Below, one piece after another: positions 1 through 9,993 of a stretch of 64,000 nt of DNA (position 1 is the stretch's first letter; each line of letters begins with the position of its first letter). The notes below the pieces were generated by a model that saw only the letters and a list, made by a program, of their open reading frames with translations, was not told the origin of the DNA and ran no database searches. Origin of the DNA: Tubulanus polymorphus (Eukaryota > Nemertea > Palaeonemertea > Tubulaniformes > Tubulanidae); assembly GCF_964204645.1 (NCBI RefSeq), contig NC_134031.1, forward strand, positions 10,888,501 to 10,952,500, in the 5' to 3' direction. Made by a program: the position numbers and the translations under genes.

Positions 1-1024
1 TTTCACCAAAGAATACTTTTTTCCTTTAAGAGTTTTTGTTTTCAATACTTTTTCTATTTTGTATTCTATTTCATCTGGATTTGGTACAAGTGATAATTCT
101 TGTTCATAGAAATAACCTAATATTTCTTCATCTTTTAGATCTTCTAGTTTATAAACAAATGGTTTAGTTAATATTATCTTTTTAATCTTGAATATTTCTT
201 TTGTAAAATTTGGGGTATAACCTTTATAAAATGTTTTTTCTATATTTAGATATTCTAACGTGTTGTCCAATTTTAGATTTAGGTTCTCCAAAATCATGTG
301 TAACAAACGCACCATATAAATTATTCCAAACTGTTTCCAAATTATCTTCTTTTCTAGCTTGTATAGGTTTCATATTTATAGAACTATGTTTAGAATTATT
401 ATAACCTTTCACCAAATCATCTAACACATCGATATATTCATATGTTTCATTAGCAGTAAAATATTTCCACATTCTAGTTTTCAATGTTTTATTAAATCTT
501 TCTTTAATAGATGCTTTTTTATCTGAGTGTGTTGAAAAATATTCTACATCGTTATCAGATAATAGTTTTTTGAAATGTTTGTTATAAAATTCCTTACCTT
601 CATCAAATTGTATCTTATCTGGAATAGCTTCTTTAAATATTGATTTAAAAGCATTTGTCACTTCTATACCAGTTTTATTTTTGATTGGAATTGACCATGC
701 GTATCTACTGAATATGTCTATAACATTTAATATCCAGAAATGTCCTTTGTTGTGTTTTTCTAAGTTCTTCATGTCAATTAAATCTGCTTGCCATTGTTGA
801 TCGATATATGAAACCATAACTTTTCTTGTTAAATAAGTTTTATCCATTTTCTTGTGGATTTGATATGTTGGTTGATTTTGTAACCATAATCTTAGTTCAC
901 TATATTTTATATTACCATTTTCATTATCAGATTTAATTTTATTCCATAATTCTGAAACGTTAGAATACGATACTTCACTTTCTGGGTTGTAATATAACTC
1001 TCTTAAATATTGTTCTTTTTTCAT
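1..1024 (-). pseudogene. Polinton integrase (rve) with chromodomain, frameshifted
   Basis: Retrovirus-like integrase that would insert the element into host chromatin. The 266-codon N-terminal frame (224-1024) carries the rve core: a first Asp in QADLIDM near residue 81, a second in IQFDEGKEF near 141 and the Glu in KERFNKTLK near 175. A one-base shift in a T-run near position 240 ends this frame at RKNIL, and the C-terminal chromodomain continues in another frame and runs off the window start. It lies 6 bp downstream of the membrane-protein gene. The second copy at 27195-28287 has the same break. Confidence 0.88.
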
Positions 1025-1030
1025 CTTATT

Positions 1031-1399
1031 TTAATCCATTAATAATAATTTAGATTTAGTTTCAATGACTTTATGATTTGACTTATTTTCTGGTATGATA
1101 GGTTTATTATCATTGGAATAATCTTTATCATCAGATTTGAATTTTGATTTATACATTACACCGGATAATATAATAATTGTGATTAACCCAATTGTAATAT
1201 ATAAGTAATTATTTCTTCCACTATTAGAAGAATTAGATGGGTTATTATTTGAATCAATAACAGATAATTTCTGTGATTCATTTATATCAGTTAATTTCTT
1301 TTTCTTAGCTTTTTTTAATTCTGAAGATCTTTTACCTAATTCCTTTGCCCACTGTATTTGTTTCTCAGATCTAGGCTTTTTCCTAACGCCATCACTCAT
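1031..1399 (-). CDS. Small basic single-pass membrane protein of Polinton A'
   Basis: 122 residues. The N-terminal 40 residues are rich in Lys/Arg (KKPRSEKQ, ELKKAKKKK) and are followed by an Asn/Ser linker. A single hydrophobic segment (YLYITIGLITIIILSGVMY, about residues 65-84) precedes a charged tail. The basic N-terminus could bind DNA or acidic capsid proteins; that is inference. Homologues sit in the same place before the integrase in elements A and C. Compared with the C copy it lacks a 9-codon palindromic insertion. Function unknown. Confidence 0.7.
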   Translation of the reverse strand: MSDGVRKKPRSEKQIQWAKELGKRSSELKKAKKKKLTDINESQKLSVIDSNNNPSNSSNSGRNNYLYITIGLITIIILSGVMYKSKFKSDDKDYSNDNKPIIPENKSNHKVIETKSKLLLMD

Positions 1400-1460
1400 T
1401 TATTTTAGTTAATTTTTGTTCTGGTTCATTTTCTGTTTCGACGTTTGGTTGTAGTACATC

Positions 1461-2000
1461 TTATTCGTTCTTACCTGATTTATATTCCATAGGTTTGATA
1501 TTCGGAAATGTTATGACGCCAGTAGAAATTAATGTCATAACCGATCCTAATTGGAATGAAGCATATCCAACCCATTTTTGTAATTCAGTCATAACTAAGT
1601 AGTCATTTTTCAAATAACTATATAATTTATTTTCATCATCAATTGGTATTAACTGGTTACATAACTTAGAATAACATTTGACAATACCATCTGAAATAGA
1701 ATCATTTATTCTAGCTAATCTAGCTTCTTCATAAATCTTAAAATATTTTATTACTTTATCTGGTTTCATAGCATCTAATTCTTGAAAAGTAATGGTCTTA
1801 GTTAAAAATTGTTTACACTTTCCGCTAGCAATTAATAGTTCAAGATGGTGTTTACAATATAAGTAGTATTCATAATCTATATTGCTATTAACTTGAATAT
1901 TATTTTCAATTTTGGTTGGAATATCCTTATTATCACTAATACCTAAATCATCTAATGTTTTTTCAATATCAATACTATTCTTACTCGATTTCTTTGACAT
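1461..2000 (-). CDS. Conserved Polinton protein of unknown function, C-terminally truncated
   Basis: 179 residues, 21 shorter than the 200-residue C copy (7320-7922) because a TAA follows GKNE; the missing tail is still readable downstream. The central part is charged and probably helical (CKHHLELLIA, YKIYEEARLAR), and a mildly hydrophobic segment (ASFQLGSVMTLISTGVITF) lies near residues 148-166. Always first in the block ahead of the membrane protein and integrase. I do not recognise a characterised family. Confidence 0.65.
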   Translation of the reverse strand: MSKKSSKNSIDIEKTLDDLGISDNKDIPTKIENNIQVNSNIDYEYYLYCKHHLELLIASGKCKQFLTKTITFQELDAMKPDKVIKYFKIYEEARLARINDSISDGIVKCYSKLCNQLIPIDDENKLYSYLKNDYLVMTELQKWVGYASFQLGSVMTLISTGVITFPNIKPMEYKSGKNE

Positions 2001-2569
2001 TTATATTGGAGAAATTTAATAAGAAAAATATTATAAGTATTATAAAATTATACTAGTCTCTCTTTAGGTTAAGACTAAATTGACTAGGTTAGTTAAAGTT
2101 AAAGAATTTCTATTCAAATCTTTTCAAAATCTATTCAATCAAATGTCAATTAGAATTACCAAAAGAAAATATTAAAAATATAATAGAATTCACTAGCAGT
2201 TGAAGTTATTGTTTTTTATTATATTTTATTTAAATTAGGATTTAATATCTCACTACTATTGTCTATCTATTAGGAGCAGTAATTATAACTGTCCAGATAA
2301 GTCATTTCGGATTCTCGATAATAAATCCTAAAACTGAAAATAAATTCAAAGAAACGACTGGTGGAAATACTATTTCATAAACACATATATTTTATTCTAC
2401 AATCATTAACGATGTCCACATTCCAAGCCGCTCGGCAGCCGAGCGGTAAGGTATGCGCGGAATGCGGAAATCAATAAAGTATAATACAACATCTGTCACT
2501 GTGTGTGACATTAACAACAGCTGAATGACGCAATTGAAATTCCGGCAAACGTAATATGAATATTTTAAG
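2001..2569. other. Subterminal non-coding part of Polinton A' end
   Basis: AT-rich, no gene recognised. The stretch around 2150-2330 is the reverse complement of the region just after the HNH gene in element C (about 7010-7170), so A' has lost the HNH gene and its flank relative to C. A GC-rich perfect hairpin (CCGCTCGG-CAG-CCGAGCGG type) sits near 2430 in otherwise AT-rich sequence. Confidence 0.6.
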
Positions 2570-2763
2570 AGTAATAGGGATAATATGCTTTCAAGCTAAA
2601 GGTCGAGAGGTTGAGAAATTTTACAAATATGAAAATAACAATAATTTCTAGTTGAATTAGGAGTGCGCGCGACTAATTCCACTAGAAATTATTGTTATTT
2701 TCATATTTGGAAAATTTCTCGACCTCTCGACCTTTGGCTTGAAAGCCTATTATCCCTATTACT
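2570..2763. repeat. Terminal palindrome of Polinton A'
   Basis: A 194-bp near-perfect palindrome starting AGTAATAGGGAT and ending ATCCCTATTACT. Each arm contains GGTCGAGAGGT, GAAATTTT and AATAACAATAATTTCTA; the centre is a short asymmetric GC-rich loop (GGAGTGCGCGCGACT). The layout matches the 207-bp palindrome of element C although parts of the stem differ. It could fold into a hairpin telomere-like end. Confidence 0.9.
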
Positions 2764-2796
2764 CATGACCTAACCCTAGATCAAATTTCAAATAGA

Positions 2797-4341
2797 TTGA
2801 AATATATTGATAAATCTTCGATAAAATTACATATGAAATCTCAAGACGAAATACCTATTCTAAGTTCTGATTGGAGAAATACTGAAAAATTATTAGAGGG
2901 TAACTATGAATCTGTCCTTTTATTTCAACGAGGGGATGCCACACTCAAACGTAATTATCACATTATTCTCTCTGATCCTCGTTCTCTGGAACATTTATCC
3001 AACTTTGGACAATCTGTCATTGGTATTGACGTGAAACATGATTTCAATTCGTGGAAATTTAAAACTTCATTTGTAACTTTTGCAGACCACAAAAATGAAG
3101 GACGTATTGCTGCTGCATCAATTAGTAGTGATGAAGGGGGGGGGCTACTCATGCAACTACCATCCAGTTAGTTCTAGCCAATACACCATGTACAGACGAA
3201 AAATGTAATCATCCATCTGAATTCTATATATTTAATAATGGCAATGGTTTTTTCAGAATCAAGCCATGTTCATCAACATCTAGATTTTGTCCTTTTGTAC
3301 AACATGTTAAAGACGCAAGTCTAAAGCAAGGAGCATCTGACAATAATCTTAAATCAGTACTATGTAATTTTCATGTCCTGCAGTGTATTCGTCGCTTCAT
3401 GAATGAAAATCAAGAACTTCGCTTATTTTGCAAGCCTCTAGAAACTGGTTTCAAATGCATTATGAGATCATGGGATGCTTCATCTAGAACTGATATAGCC
3501 AATTCATTTATTAGTTTTATTGAGAATGATATTTCTTTAGACCTTATGTCGCAAGATACAAAAACATTATTAATTGATTACCTAAAGAAGAATTGGTTTA
3601 ATTCCCAAATTTGGTCTGATGCATTCAATGCTGAATCAATTTATCAGTCAGACCAATCTAACAGAAATAACCCTTTGCTATTAACTGATAATATTACTGA
3701 GCGCAAATTCAAACAAATAGATGATGTCTACTTAAGTGAACACCTAAATAAACTGATATCATCTTTTGTAGGATTACTGTTTGAAAATGCTTTTAATGAT
3801 GAGATAAAAGCGACAAATAAGAACAATCTCCAATTTAAGCAACTTGACCAACGAGTTAGGAATATACGTCACCTTGAAAAGATAGAAAAGTGTTGCAAAA
3901 GAGCCTTTGATTTATTACAGAATAATGAGATTTTAAGATATGATGAAGAAACTAGTTGGTTTGTTGTGAAGAGTTCTTCACGAAAGAACTTAAATAAGTT
4001 AGAAGATAATGATAATTTTTTCAATGGTGATACTCAATATACATTCAATCAAAAGAGCCTTTGATTTATTACAGAATAATGAGATTTTAAAATATGATGA
4101 AGAAACTAGTTGGTTTGTTGTGAAGAGTTCTTCACGAAAGAACTGAAATAGGTTAGAAGATAATGATAATTTTTTCAATGGTGATACTCAATATACATTC
4201 AATCAGCTTGATGTTTTAGAAGAAAGATTCCCCGATAAAGTATCAATATCCGAGGAACATTCATATGACATTTCAAACAAGAAAATTAATTTTAGAAAAT
4301 TATTTGACGCCTGCGAAAAAAATGTAGAATTTCTGGGCTAA
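2797..4341 (+). pseudogene. MULE-type transposase fragment, multiply broken (copy 1)
   Basis: A DDE transposase-like region of the Mutator-like class. The start (2797-3171) has IGIDVKHDFN and a following TFADHKNEGRIAA strand typical of the first catalytic Asp region; later come LKSVLCNFHVLQCIRRF (the MULE C-x2-H region) and a helical C-terminal part to 4064. Breaks: a run of 9 G at 3137-3145 throws the frame; a 154-bp tandem duplication (3901-4054 repeated at 4055-4208) causes a second shift; and a stop lies in the duplicated part. The final part is readable to TAA at 4339-4341. It lies between two Polintons. A SWIM/PHD gene beyond element C (50393-51871) may be a related piece. Confidence 0.7.
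3901..4208 (+). repeat. 154-bp tandem duplication inside MULE fragment
   Basis: The sequence starting GAGCCTTTGATTTATTACAG occurs at 3901 and again at 4055, about 154 bp long with a few mismatches. Because 154 is not a multiple of three it shifts the transposase frame. It is present identically in copy 2 (31166-31473), so it predates the large duplication. Confidence 0.9.
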
Positions 4342-5296
4342 GCTAATGTGGAATTGCAAATTTGAAATCGAAGTTTTAAGAAATTTGGGGAATGATGAGA
4401 TTTGGCGATTGGGTAGATGATACAGGTCTTCGACTCTAGTAGTAGTTTAAATTTTTTTTAATGAAAATTCTCAATAATTGATCGCGAACTTGCGACCGAC
4501 TTCATTTACTTATGCCTCTAAGCTGGTCTGCAACTTCATAGCCTCCATGGTTGAAGAGAGAGCTCTTCTGATGTCTGCTTCATCATGACTTCGAGCATAT
4601 CGTGTGGCCTAGCCAGCCGGCCCGGGCCACGGGTTTGGCTGTCACTCGATATCCTAGAGTTGAGTCTGGGTGGGTTGAGGTAGACATTGTCATTTAAAAT
4701 AACATGCTTATGTTGTTCTGTATGAATAACCCGTGTGTCATGTATGTTGTATTAATTTATTTTAAAATTTGTATTTATTGAATTTGGGAATTTTATCCCG
4801 GAATTTCAATGTAATAAGGATCAATAAAGAATTGAATTGAATTGTCACCTAATTCACATGCCATCAGAGGACGCGGAGCCGTATATGACAGCTATGCTAT
4901 TATAAATTGCTAATTTCACGAAACCTGCATACTCCTAATATCAAACATATTTTCTAAAACGTTTGAATATTGAAATTATATGTTTACACATTTTCATATT
5001 GACCGCTTGTAGCCGCTGATGAAATTCACGCCGGCCCTACACACATCGTAAATAGCTTCGTCATTCCACCGGCATGCCCACGTCAGGGTCTGACTTTTAT
5101 ATCAGACTTCCAAATCGTGTATACATCCGCCATTTAACCGAATAATCCGATTTACTTATCATTTCTATTTATGCCTGCCGCTTCTGATATAATCAAACAT
5201 CCTTCACTATTACAATACGTCTTCTAATGATATTCAATGCAATATAACATTTCGACGTTCAAATATAGGTCATTACATAATCACAGGAAGCCATTC
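4342..5296. other. Flanking non-coding DNA, probable retroelement tail
   Basis: No gene seen. Base composition is less AT-rich than the Polintons. Around 4800-4850 the sequence has AATAAAGAATTGAATTGAATTG, which looks like a polyadenylation signal followed by a short (GAATT)n tail, as at the 3' end of a non-LTR retroelement or SINE; this is weak evidence. The last six bases before the Polinton are TACATC (5297-5302), the target duplication of element C'. Confidence 0.4.
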
Positions 5297-5302
5297 TACA
5301 TC

Positions 5303-5509
5303 AGTAATAGGGATTTAGTTGTTCTATACCAAAGGTCGAAAGGTCGAGCCCGAGAAATTTTCCAAAATGTTAAAATAATAATAATTTCTACTTGAATTAG
5401 TCGCGTACACTCCTAATTCAAGTAGAAATTATTATTATTTTAACATTTGGAAAATTTATCAACCTCAACCTTTCGACCTTTGATATAGAACAACTAAATC
5501 CCTATTACT
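5303..5509. repeat. Terminal palindrome of Polinton C' (left)
   Basis: A 207-bp palindrome with the same 12 bases (AGTAATAGGGAT) at its outer and inner edges, arms containing AAAGGTCGAAAGGTCGAG and TAATAATAATTTCTACTTG, and a short asymmetric loop (TCGCGTACACTC). A few mismatches between arms (CCCGAG against TTGAGG). It forms the outermost part of the TIR. Confidence 0.93.
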
Positions 5510-5587
5510 CTATCTAATCACAAGTCTCATAATTTACAAGCCTCAACATGTTGAGTATTGCGTATTACATGTTGATTCTAGAACAAC

Positions 5588-5941
5588 CCATCTAGAAAAC
5601 TACATTAGCCAATCACAGTTGAGTATTACGCTAGCCAATCACAGTTGAGTATTTCCAGCCAATCACAGTTGAGTATTTTACTATTAATCTATCCAATCAC
5701 AGTTGAGTATTTCCAACCAATCACAGTTGAGTATTTTACTATTAATCTATCCAATCACAGTTGAGTATTACTCTATCCAATCACAGTTGAGTATTCCCTA
5801 TTACACTAGCCAATCACAAGCCTCATAATTTACAAGTCTCAACACGCAGCTGGGTTTTCCCCACTGTTGAGTAGTATAAATAGGTGGGACTCACACGCGG
5901 TAGGACTCATACGTGGCGGCGGGACGCGTTGAGAGGTAAGT
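5588..5941 (+). promoter_or_regulatory. TIR promoter: CCAAT-box array, TATA box, possible splice donor
   Basis: Seven copies of CCAATCACAGTTGAGTATT plus a partial eighth lie between 5600 and 5820, spaced irregularly by 20-40 bp. TATAAATA follows at 5875-5882, and the first ATG of the left gene block is at 5945. GAGAG|GTAAGT at 5936 fits a eukaryotic splice donor. CCAAT and TATA elements are known RNA polymerase II promoter parts; their use here is inference. Confidence 0.7.
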
Positions 5942-5944
5942 GTT

Positions 5945-6214
5945 ATGTTCAATTTTAATAAAAAATATAGTATTAAAATGGAAGCAAATAAGTACTACTG
6001 TCCAACATGTAATATCGATATAGATAAATCCCAAAAAGCAAGACACAATAAAACTAAAACACATTTAGAGAATAAATTGAAACTAGAATATTCACAGTTA
6101 TATTCAGAACAGTTAACAAAGGGAAAGAAATTTATTGAATTATGGAATAATGATCCAAATAATGAACAATACGTTGAGGATCCGATGTTTATACTAGAAC
6201 ATGATTCTATTTGA
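5945..6214 (+). CDS. Chimeric ORF: polymerase N-terminal zinc finger plus HNH-protein tail
   Basis: 89 residues. The first 49 are the start of the DNA polymerase gene that sits in the opposite TIR (finger YYCPTCNIDIDKSQKARHNKTKTH). After KLKLEY the sequence switches to SEQLTKGKKFIELWNNDPNNEQYVEDP, a near-copy of the C-terminal tail of the HNH protein encoded just downstream. The switch marks the inner boundary of the TIR. A second Met at residue 12 follows an AT-rich leader and may be the real start. Probably a by-product of TIR formation; whether it is expressed is unknown. Confidence 0.6.
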   Translation: MFNFNKKYSIKMEANKYYCPTCNIDIDKSQKARHNKTKTHLENKLKLEYSQLYSEQLTKGKKFIELWNNDPNNEQYVEDPMFILEHDSI

Positions 6215-6340
6215 GCCTATATACATTCCATGTAAAGAGCTATGGAATAAATCTATAAATTCACAGCTGTTACAGCTGTTACTATGACGCTGAGATATTA
6301 TAAAATATTAACCAATTTAGTAAAAAAATACGTATAATAA

Positions 6341-7015
6341 ATGGAACCAGAACAACCAAAAACTATCAATATTACAAATAACACTGGCGTTATAAACATA
6401 TATTACAAGAAGTGTTCTAAATGTGAATTAAATAAATCATTAACAGAATTTAGTAAGCGTAAGATTAGCAAAGATGGTTTTCAATATTACTGTAAAACTT
6501 GCATTAAACTATATACCAAACAATATCGAGAAGATAATAGAGAATCTTATAATGATTATATGACAGAATATATGAGAGAAAGATATCAAACAGATCTTAA
6601 TTTTAGATTGAAACAATGTTTACGGTCTAGATTAACACAATTATTTAACAAAGAAACATATTCAGAAACACTATCTAATTTATTGGGTTGTTCAGATGAA
6701 TTTCTCAAATCATGGATTATATTTCAATTCGATGATAAAATGAATATAGATAATTATGGGGATTATTACCATATTGATCACGTGTTACCAATATCTAAAT
6801 TTAACATGAATGATGAATACAATAAAAAACTTATTTGGGGTTGGAAAAATTTAAGGCCTTTAGAAAAGAAAGAAAATCAAACCAAATCTAATAAACTAGA
6901 TTTACAGTTATATTTAGAACAGTTAACAAAAGCAAAGAAATTTATTGATCAATGGAATAATAATCCAAATAATGAACAATACGTTGAGGAATTTGATATC
7001 AAGGATCCGAAATGA
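6341..7015 (+). CDS. HNH endonuclease-like protein with N-terminal zinc finger
   Basis: 224 residues. N-terminal CxxC pair motif (CSKCELNKSLTEFSKR...YYCKTC, about residues 27-60) is a treble-clef or zinc-ribbon type. The core near residues 140-190 has YHIDHVLPISKF followed by NLRPLEKKENQTKSN, the arrangement of HNH nucleases (His-Asp-His, then Asn and a second conserved basic/His region). It could nick or cut DNA, for example in replication or packaging; that is inference. It is preceded by TACGTATAATAAATG. This copy is open; the second copy (33606-34278) has a 2-bp deletion. Absent from element A. Confidence 0.72.
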   Translation: MEPEQPKTINITNNTGVINIYYKKCSKCELNKSLTEFSKRKISKDGFQYYCKTCIKLYTKQYREDNRESYNDYMTEYMRERYQTDLNFRLKQCLRSRLTQLFNKETYSETLSNLLGCSDEFLKSWIIFQFDDKMNIDNYGDYYHIDHVLPISKFNMNDEYNKKLIWGWKNLRPLEKKENQTKSNKLDLQLYLEQLTKAKKFIDQWNNNPNNEQYVEEFDIKDPK

Positions 7016-7319
7016 CTTATCTGGACAGTTATAGTTACTGCTCCTAATAGATAGACAATAGTAGTGAGATATCAAATAGAATTTAAATAAAATATAATAA
7101 AAAAAACAATAACTTCAACTAGCTAGTGAATTCTATTATATTTTTAATATTTTCTTTTCAAAAAGAGAATACTTTATATTTTGAATAGATCCGAATAGAA
7201 ATTCTTTAAATTCAAATAGCTAGTATCAGTAGTCAATACTAGAATTCTTTAGCTTTAACTAGCTAGTATCATTTGAAGAATACTTATAATATTTTTTTTG
7301 CTTTTTTTCTCTAATATAA
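7016..7319. promoter_or_regulatory. Intergenic region with CTAGCTAG repeats
   Basis: 304 bp without a gene, between the HNH gene and the next block. Several copies of TAGCTAGT occur (about 7120, 7219, 7259), some flanked by GAATTC or AGAATTC, giving small hairpins. A long T-run (TTTTTTTTGCTTTTTTTCTC) at about 7291-7310 lies directly before ATATAAATG of the next gene. It probably holds the promoter of the second left-block unit. Confidence 0.45.
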
Positions 7320-7922
7320 ATGTCAAAGAAATCTAATAAGAATAGTATTGATATTGAAAAAACATTAGATGATTTAGGTATTAGTGATAATAAAGATACA
7401 GTTGTTTCTAATTCTATTCAAGTTAATAACAATATAGATTATGAATACTATTTATATTGTAAGCATCATCTTGAATTATTAATTGCTGGCGGGAAATCTA
7501 AGGACTTCTTAGGAAAAATAATAACTTTTCAAGAACTAGACTCTATGAAACCCGATAAAGTAATAAAATATTTTAAGATTTATGAAGAGGCAAGATTAGC
7601 TAGAATAAACGACTCTATAAGTGATGGTATTGTCAAATGTTATTCTAAGTTATGTAACCAGTTAATACCAATTGATGATGAAAATAAATTATATAATGAT
7701 TTGAAAAATGACTATTTAGTTATGACTGAATTACAAAAATGGGTCGGTTATGCTTCATTCCAATTAGGATCGGTTATGACATTAATTTCTACTGGAGTTA
7801 TAACATTTTCGAACATCAAACCTATGGAATATAAATCAGGTAAGAACGAAACAGATATACTACAACAAAACGTCGAAACAGAAAATGAATCAGAACAAAA
7901 ATTAACTAAAATAAATGAGTGA
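7320..7922 (+). CDS. Conserved Polinton protein of unknown function (200 aa)
   Basis: Full-length version of the protein truncated in A and A'. It has an acidic/Asn-rich N-terminus, a helical centre (YYLYCKHHLELLIAGG, KPDKVIKYFKIYEEARLAR, DGIVKCYSKLCNQLIPIDDENKLY) and a mildly hydrophobic segment (GYASFQLGSVMTLISTGVITF, about residues 148-168). The stop overlaps the start of the next gene by 8 bp (ATAAATGAGTGA), implying coordinated expression. Function not recognised. Confidence 0.7.
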   Translation: MSKKSNKNSIDIEKTLDDLGISDNKDTVVSNSIQVNNNIDYEYYLYCKHHLELLIAGGKSKDFLGKIITFQELDSMKPDKVIKYFKIYEEARLARINDSISDGIVKCYSKLCNQLIPIDDENKLYNDLKNDYLVMTELQKWVGYASFQLGSVMTLISTGVITFSNIKPMEYKSGKNETDILQQNVETENESEQKLTKINE

Positions 7923-8298
7923 TGGAGTTAAGAAAAAGGCTAGATCCGAGAAACAAATTAAATGGGCAAGAGAATTAGGTAAAAGATCATCAGAATTAAA
8001 AAAAGCTAAGAAAAAGAAATTAACTGATATAAATGAATCAGAGACTTTATCTGATGGTGCCGTACGGCACCCACATGGTGGTATTGATTCAAATAATAAT
8101 CCATCTAATTCTTCTAATGCTGGAAGTAATTATAAATTATATATTACAATTGGATTAGTAACAGTTATTATATTATCCGGCGTAATATATAAATCAAAAT
8201 TCAAATCTGATGATAAAGATGATTCCAATGACAATAAACCTATCATACCCGAAAATAAGTCAAATGAAAATAAATCTAAAATATTATTAATGGATTAA
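7915..8298 (+). CDS. Small basic single-pass membrane protein
   Basis: 127 residues. Lys/Arg-rich N-terminus (VKKKARSEKQIKWARELGK, ELKKAKKKK), Asn/Ser linker, one membrane segment (LYITIGLVTVIILSGVIY), charged tail. Relative to the A copy it carries a 9-codon in-frame insertion near residues 46-55 that contains the palindrome GGTGCCGTACGGCACC. It overlaps the upstream gene and ends 3 bp before the integrase start. Confidence 0.7.
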   Translation: MSDGVKKKARSEKQIKWARELGKRSSELKKAKKKKLTDINESETLSDGAVRHPHGGIDSNNNPSNSSNAGSNYKLYITIGLVTVIILSGVIYKSKFKSDDKDDSNDNKPIIPENKSNENKSKILLMD

Positions 8299-8301
8299 AA
8301 T

Positions 8302-9385
8302 ATGATGAAAAAAGAACAATATTTGAGAGATTTATATTATAACCCAGAAAGTGAAGTTTCATATTCAAGTGTTTCAGAATTATGGAATAAAATTAAATCT
8401 GATAAAGAAAAAATAAAATATAGTGAATTAAAATCATGGTTACAAAATCAACCAACATATCAAATCCACAAGAAAATGGATAAAAAATATTTAACAAGAA
8501 AAGTTATGGTTTCATATATTGACCAACAATGGCAAGCTGATTTAATTGATATGAAAAACTTAGAAGAATATAACAAAGGATATTTTTGGATACTAAATGT
8601 TATAGATATATTCAGTAGATACGCATGGAGTATCCCGATTAAAAATAAAACTGGTATAGAAGTTACAAATTCTTTCAAATTAATATTTAAAGAAGCTATC
8701 CCAGATAAAATACAATTTGATGAAGGTAAAGAATTTTATAACAAACATTTTAAAAAACTATTATCTGATAACGATGTAGAATATTTTTCAACACATTCAG
8801 ATAAAAATGCATCCGTTATAGAAAGATTTAATAAAACATTGAAAACTAGAATGTGGAACCACTGCTAATGAAACATATAAATATATCAATGTGTTAGATG
8901 ATTTAGTTAAAGGTTATAATAATTCTAAACATAGTTCTATAAATATGAAACCTATACAAGCTAGAAAAGAAGAAAATTCAGAAATAGTTTGGAATAATTT
9001 ATATGGAGCATTTGTTACACATGATTTTGGAGAACCTAAATTTAAAATAGGACAACATGTTAGAATTTCTAAATATCGAAAAACATTTTATAAAGGTTAT
9101 ACCCCAAATTTTACTGAAGAAATATTCAAGATTAAAAAGATAATATTAACTAAATCATTTGTTTATAAACTAGAAGATCTAAAAGATGAAGAAATATTAG
9201 GTTATTTCTATGAACAAGAATTATCATTAGTACCAAATCCAGATGAAATAGAATACAAAATAGAAAAGGTATTGAAAACAAAAACTCTTAAAGGAAAAAA
9301 GTATTCTTTGGTGAAATATAAAGGATATGATGATAAATTTAATGAATGGATTTTATCTAGTAAAATTAAAAGAATAAATGAATAA
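8302..9385 (+). pseudogene. Polinton integrase with chromodomain, frameshifted
   Basis: N-terminal frame 8302-8868 has the rve core (QADLIDM, IQFDEGKEF, VIERFNKTLK). At about 8856 a short deletion (GTGGAACCACTGC where element A has five more bases) breaks the frame. The rest (8891-9385) carries ISKYRKTFYKGY and a C-terminal chromodomain (YKIEKVLK...YSLVKYKGYDDKFNEWI). Its last codons overlap the ATPase start. The same deletion is present in C and D, so those three share a lineage; A does not have it. Confidence 0.88.
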
Positions 9386-9993
9386 AGATTTATTTATATT
9401 TGAACCACATAATATGTTAGTTACTGGAGTTACAAATTGTGGTAAAACACACTTCATATTAGACTTGTTAGAAACTATTTATAAGAATCATTTTGATAAT
9501 ATAATATTATTCTGTCCTACTTATGAAATGAATAAAACATATAATAGAGACATAGTTAAGGAAGATAAAAAAGTTTATTATATTAGATCCTAAAACAGTA
9601 AAAGAAAATTTAGATAATTGTATAAAAATTGCATTAGATATTTATAAAGGATCTAATACATTATTTATTATTGATGATTGCGCAAATTTACATGATTCAA
9701 AAGTTAGAGAAAGTGAGTTATGTTATTTAGCTTTCTCTGGTAGACATTTTGGGATAACAACATGGGTTTTAAATCAGAAATATAATTCAATTGTGAAAGA
9801 CTTTAGGGAGAATATAAGATTTCTAGTTTTATTCTACAACAAACATAGAAAATCTATGCAACAATCATTGGAAGAAAATCAAATTATACCTACTGAATTA
9901 CATGATGAATATATGAATAAATTAAAAAATAATAAAGGTTCCAAATTACTTATGAGATTACAATTTCCATATGAATATAAATTTATAAAATAA
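9378..9993 (+). pseudogene. Packaging ATPase (FtsK/HerA, A32-like), frameshifted
   Basis: The genome-packaging motor ATPase of Polintons. Walker A is GVTNCGKT near residue 17 and Walker B is TLFIVDD/LFIIDD in the second half; a later GRHFGITTWVLNQ region fits the sensor/arginine area. About 204 residues, usual for this family. An extra-base frameshift after DIVKE (near 9560) splits it into frames 9378-9593 and the remainder ending at 9993. Its start lies inside the end of the integrase gene. Confidence 0.85.

Larger units (their letters stand above)
1..2763 (-). mobile_element. Right end of Polinton A' (left part outside window)
   Basis: This is the integrase-side end of a Maverick/Polinton element. 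Genes run right to left (conserved ORF, membrane protein, integrase) and the element closes with a 194-bp palindrome ending in CCCTATTACT, the inverse of the AGTAATAGGG terminus used by the other Polintons here. It is a near-perfect copy of 27264-30026. The following bases are CATGAC; the partner end is outside the window, so a target duplication cannot be tested. Confidence 0.85.

Noticed and set aside
5600-5820. CRISPR-like array (about 19-bp repeats with spacers)
   Set aside because: Spacers vary in length, are near-repeats of each other, and the array lies in a eukaryotic transposon TIR before a TATA box.
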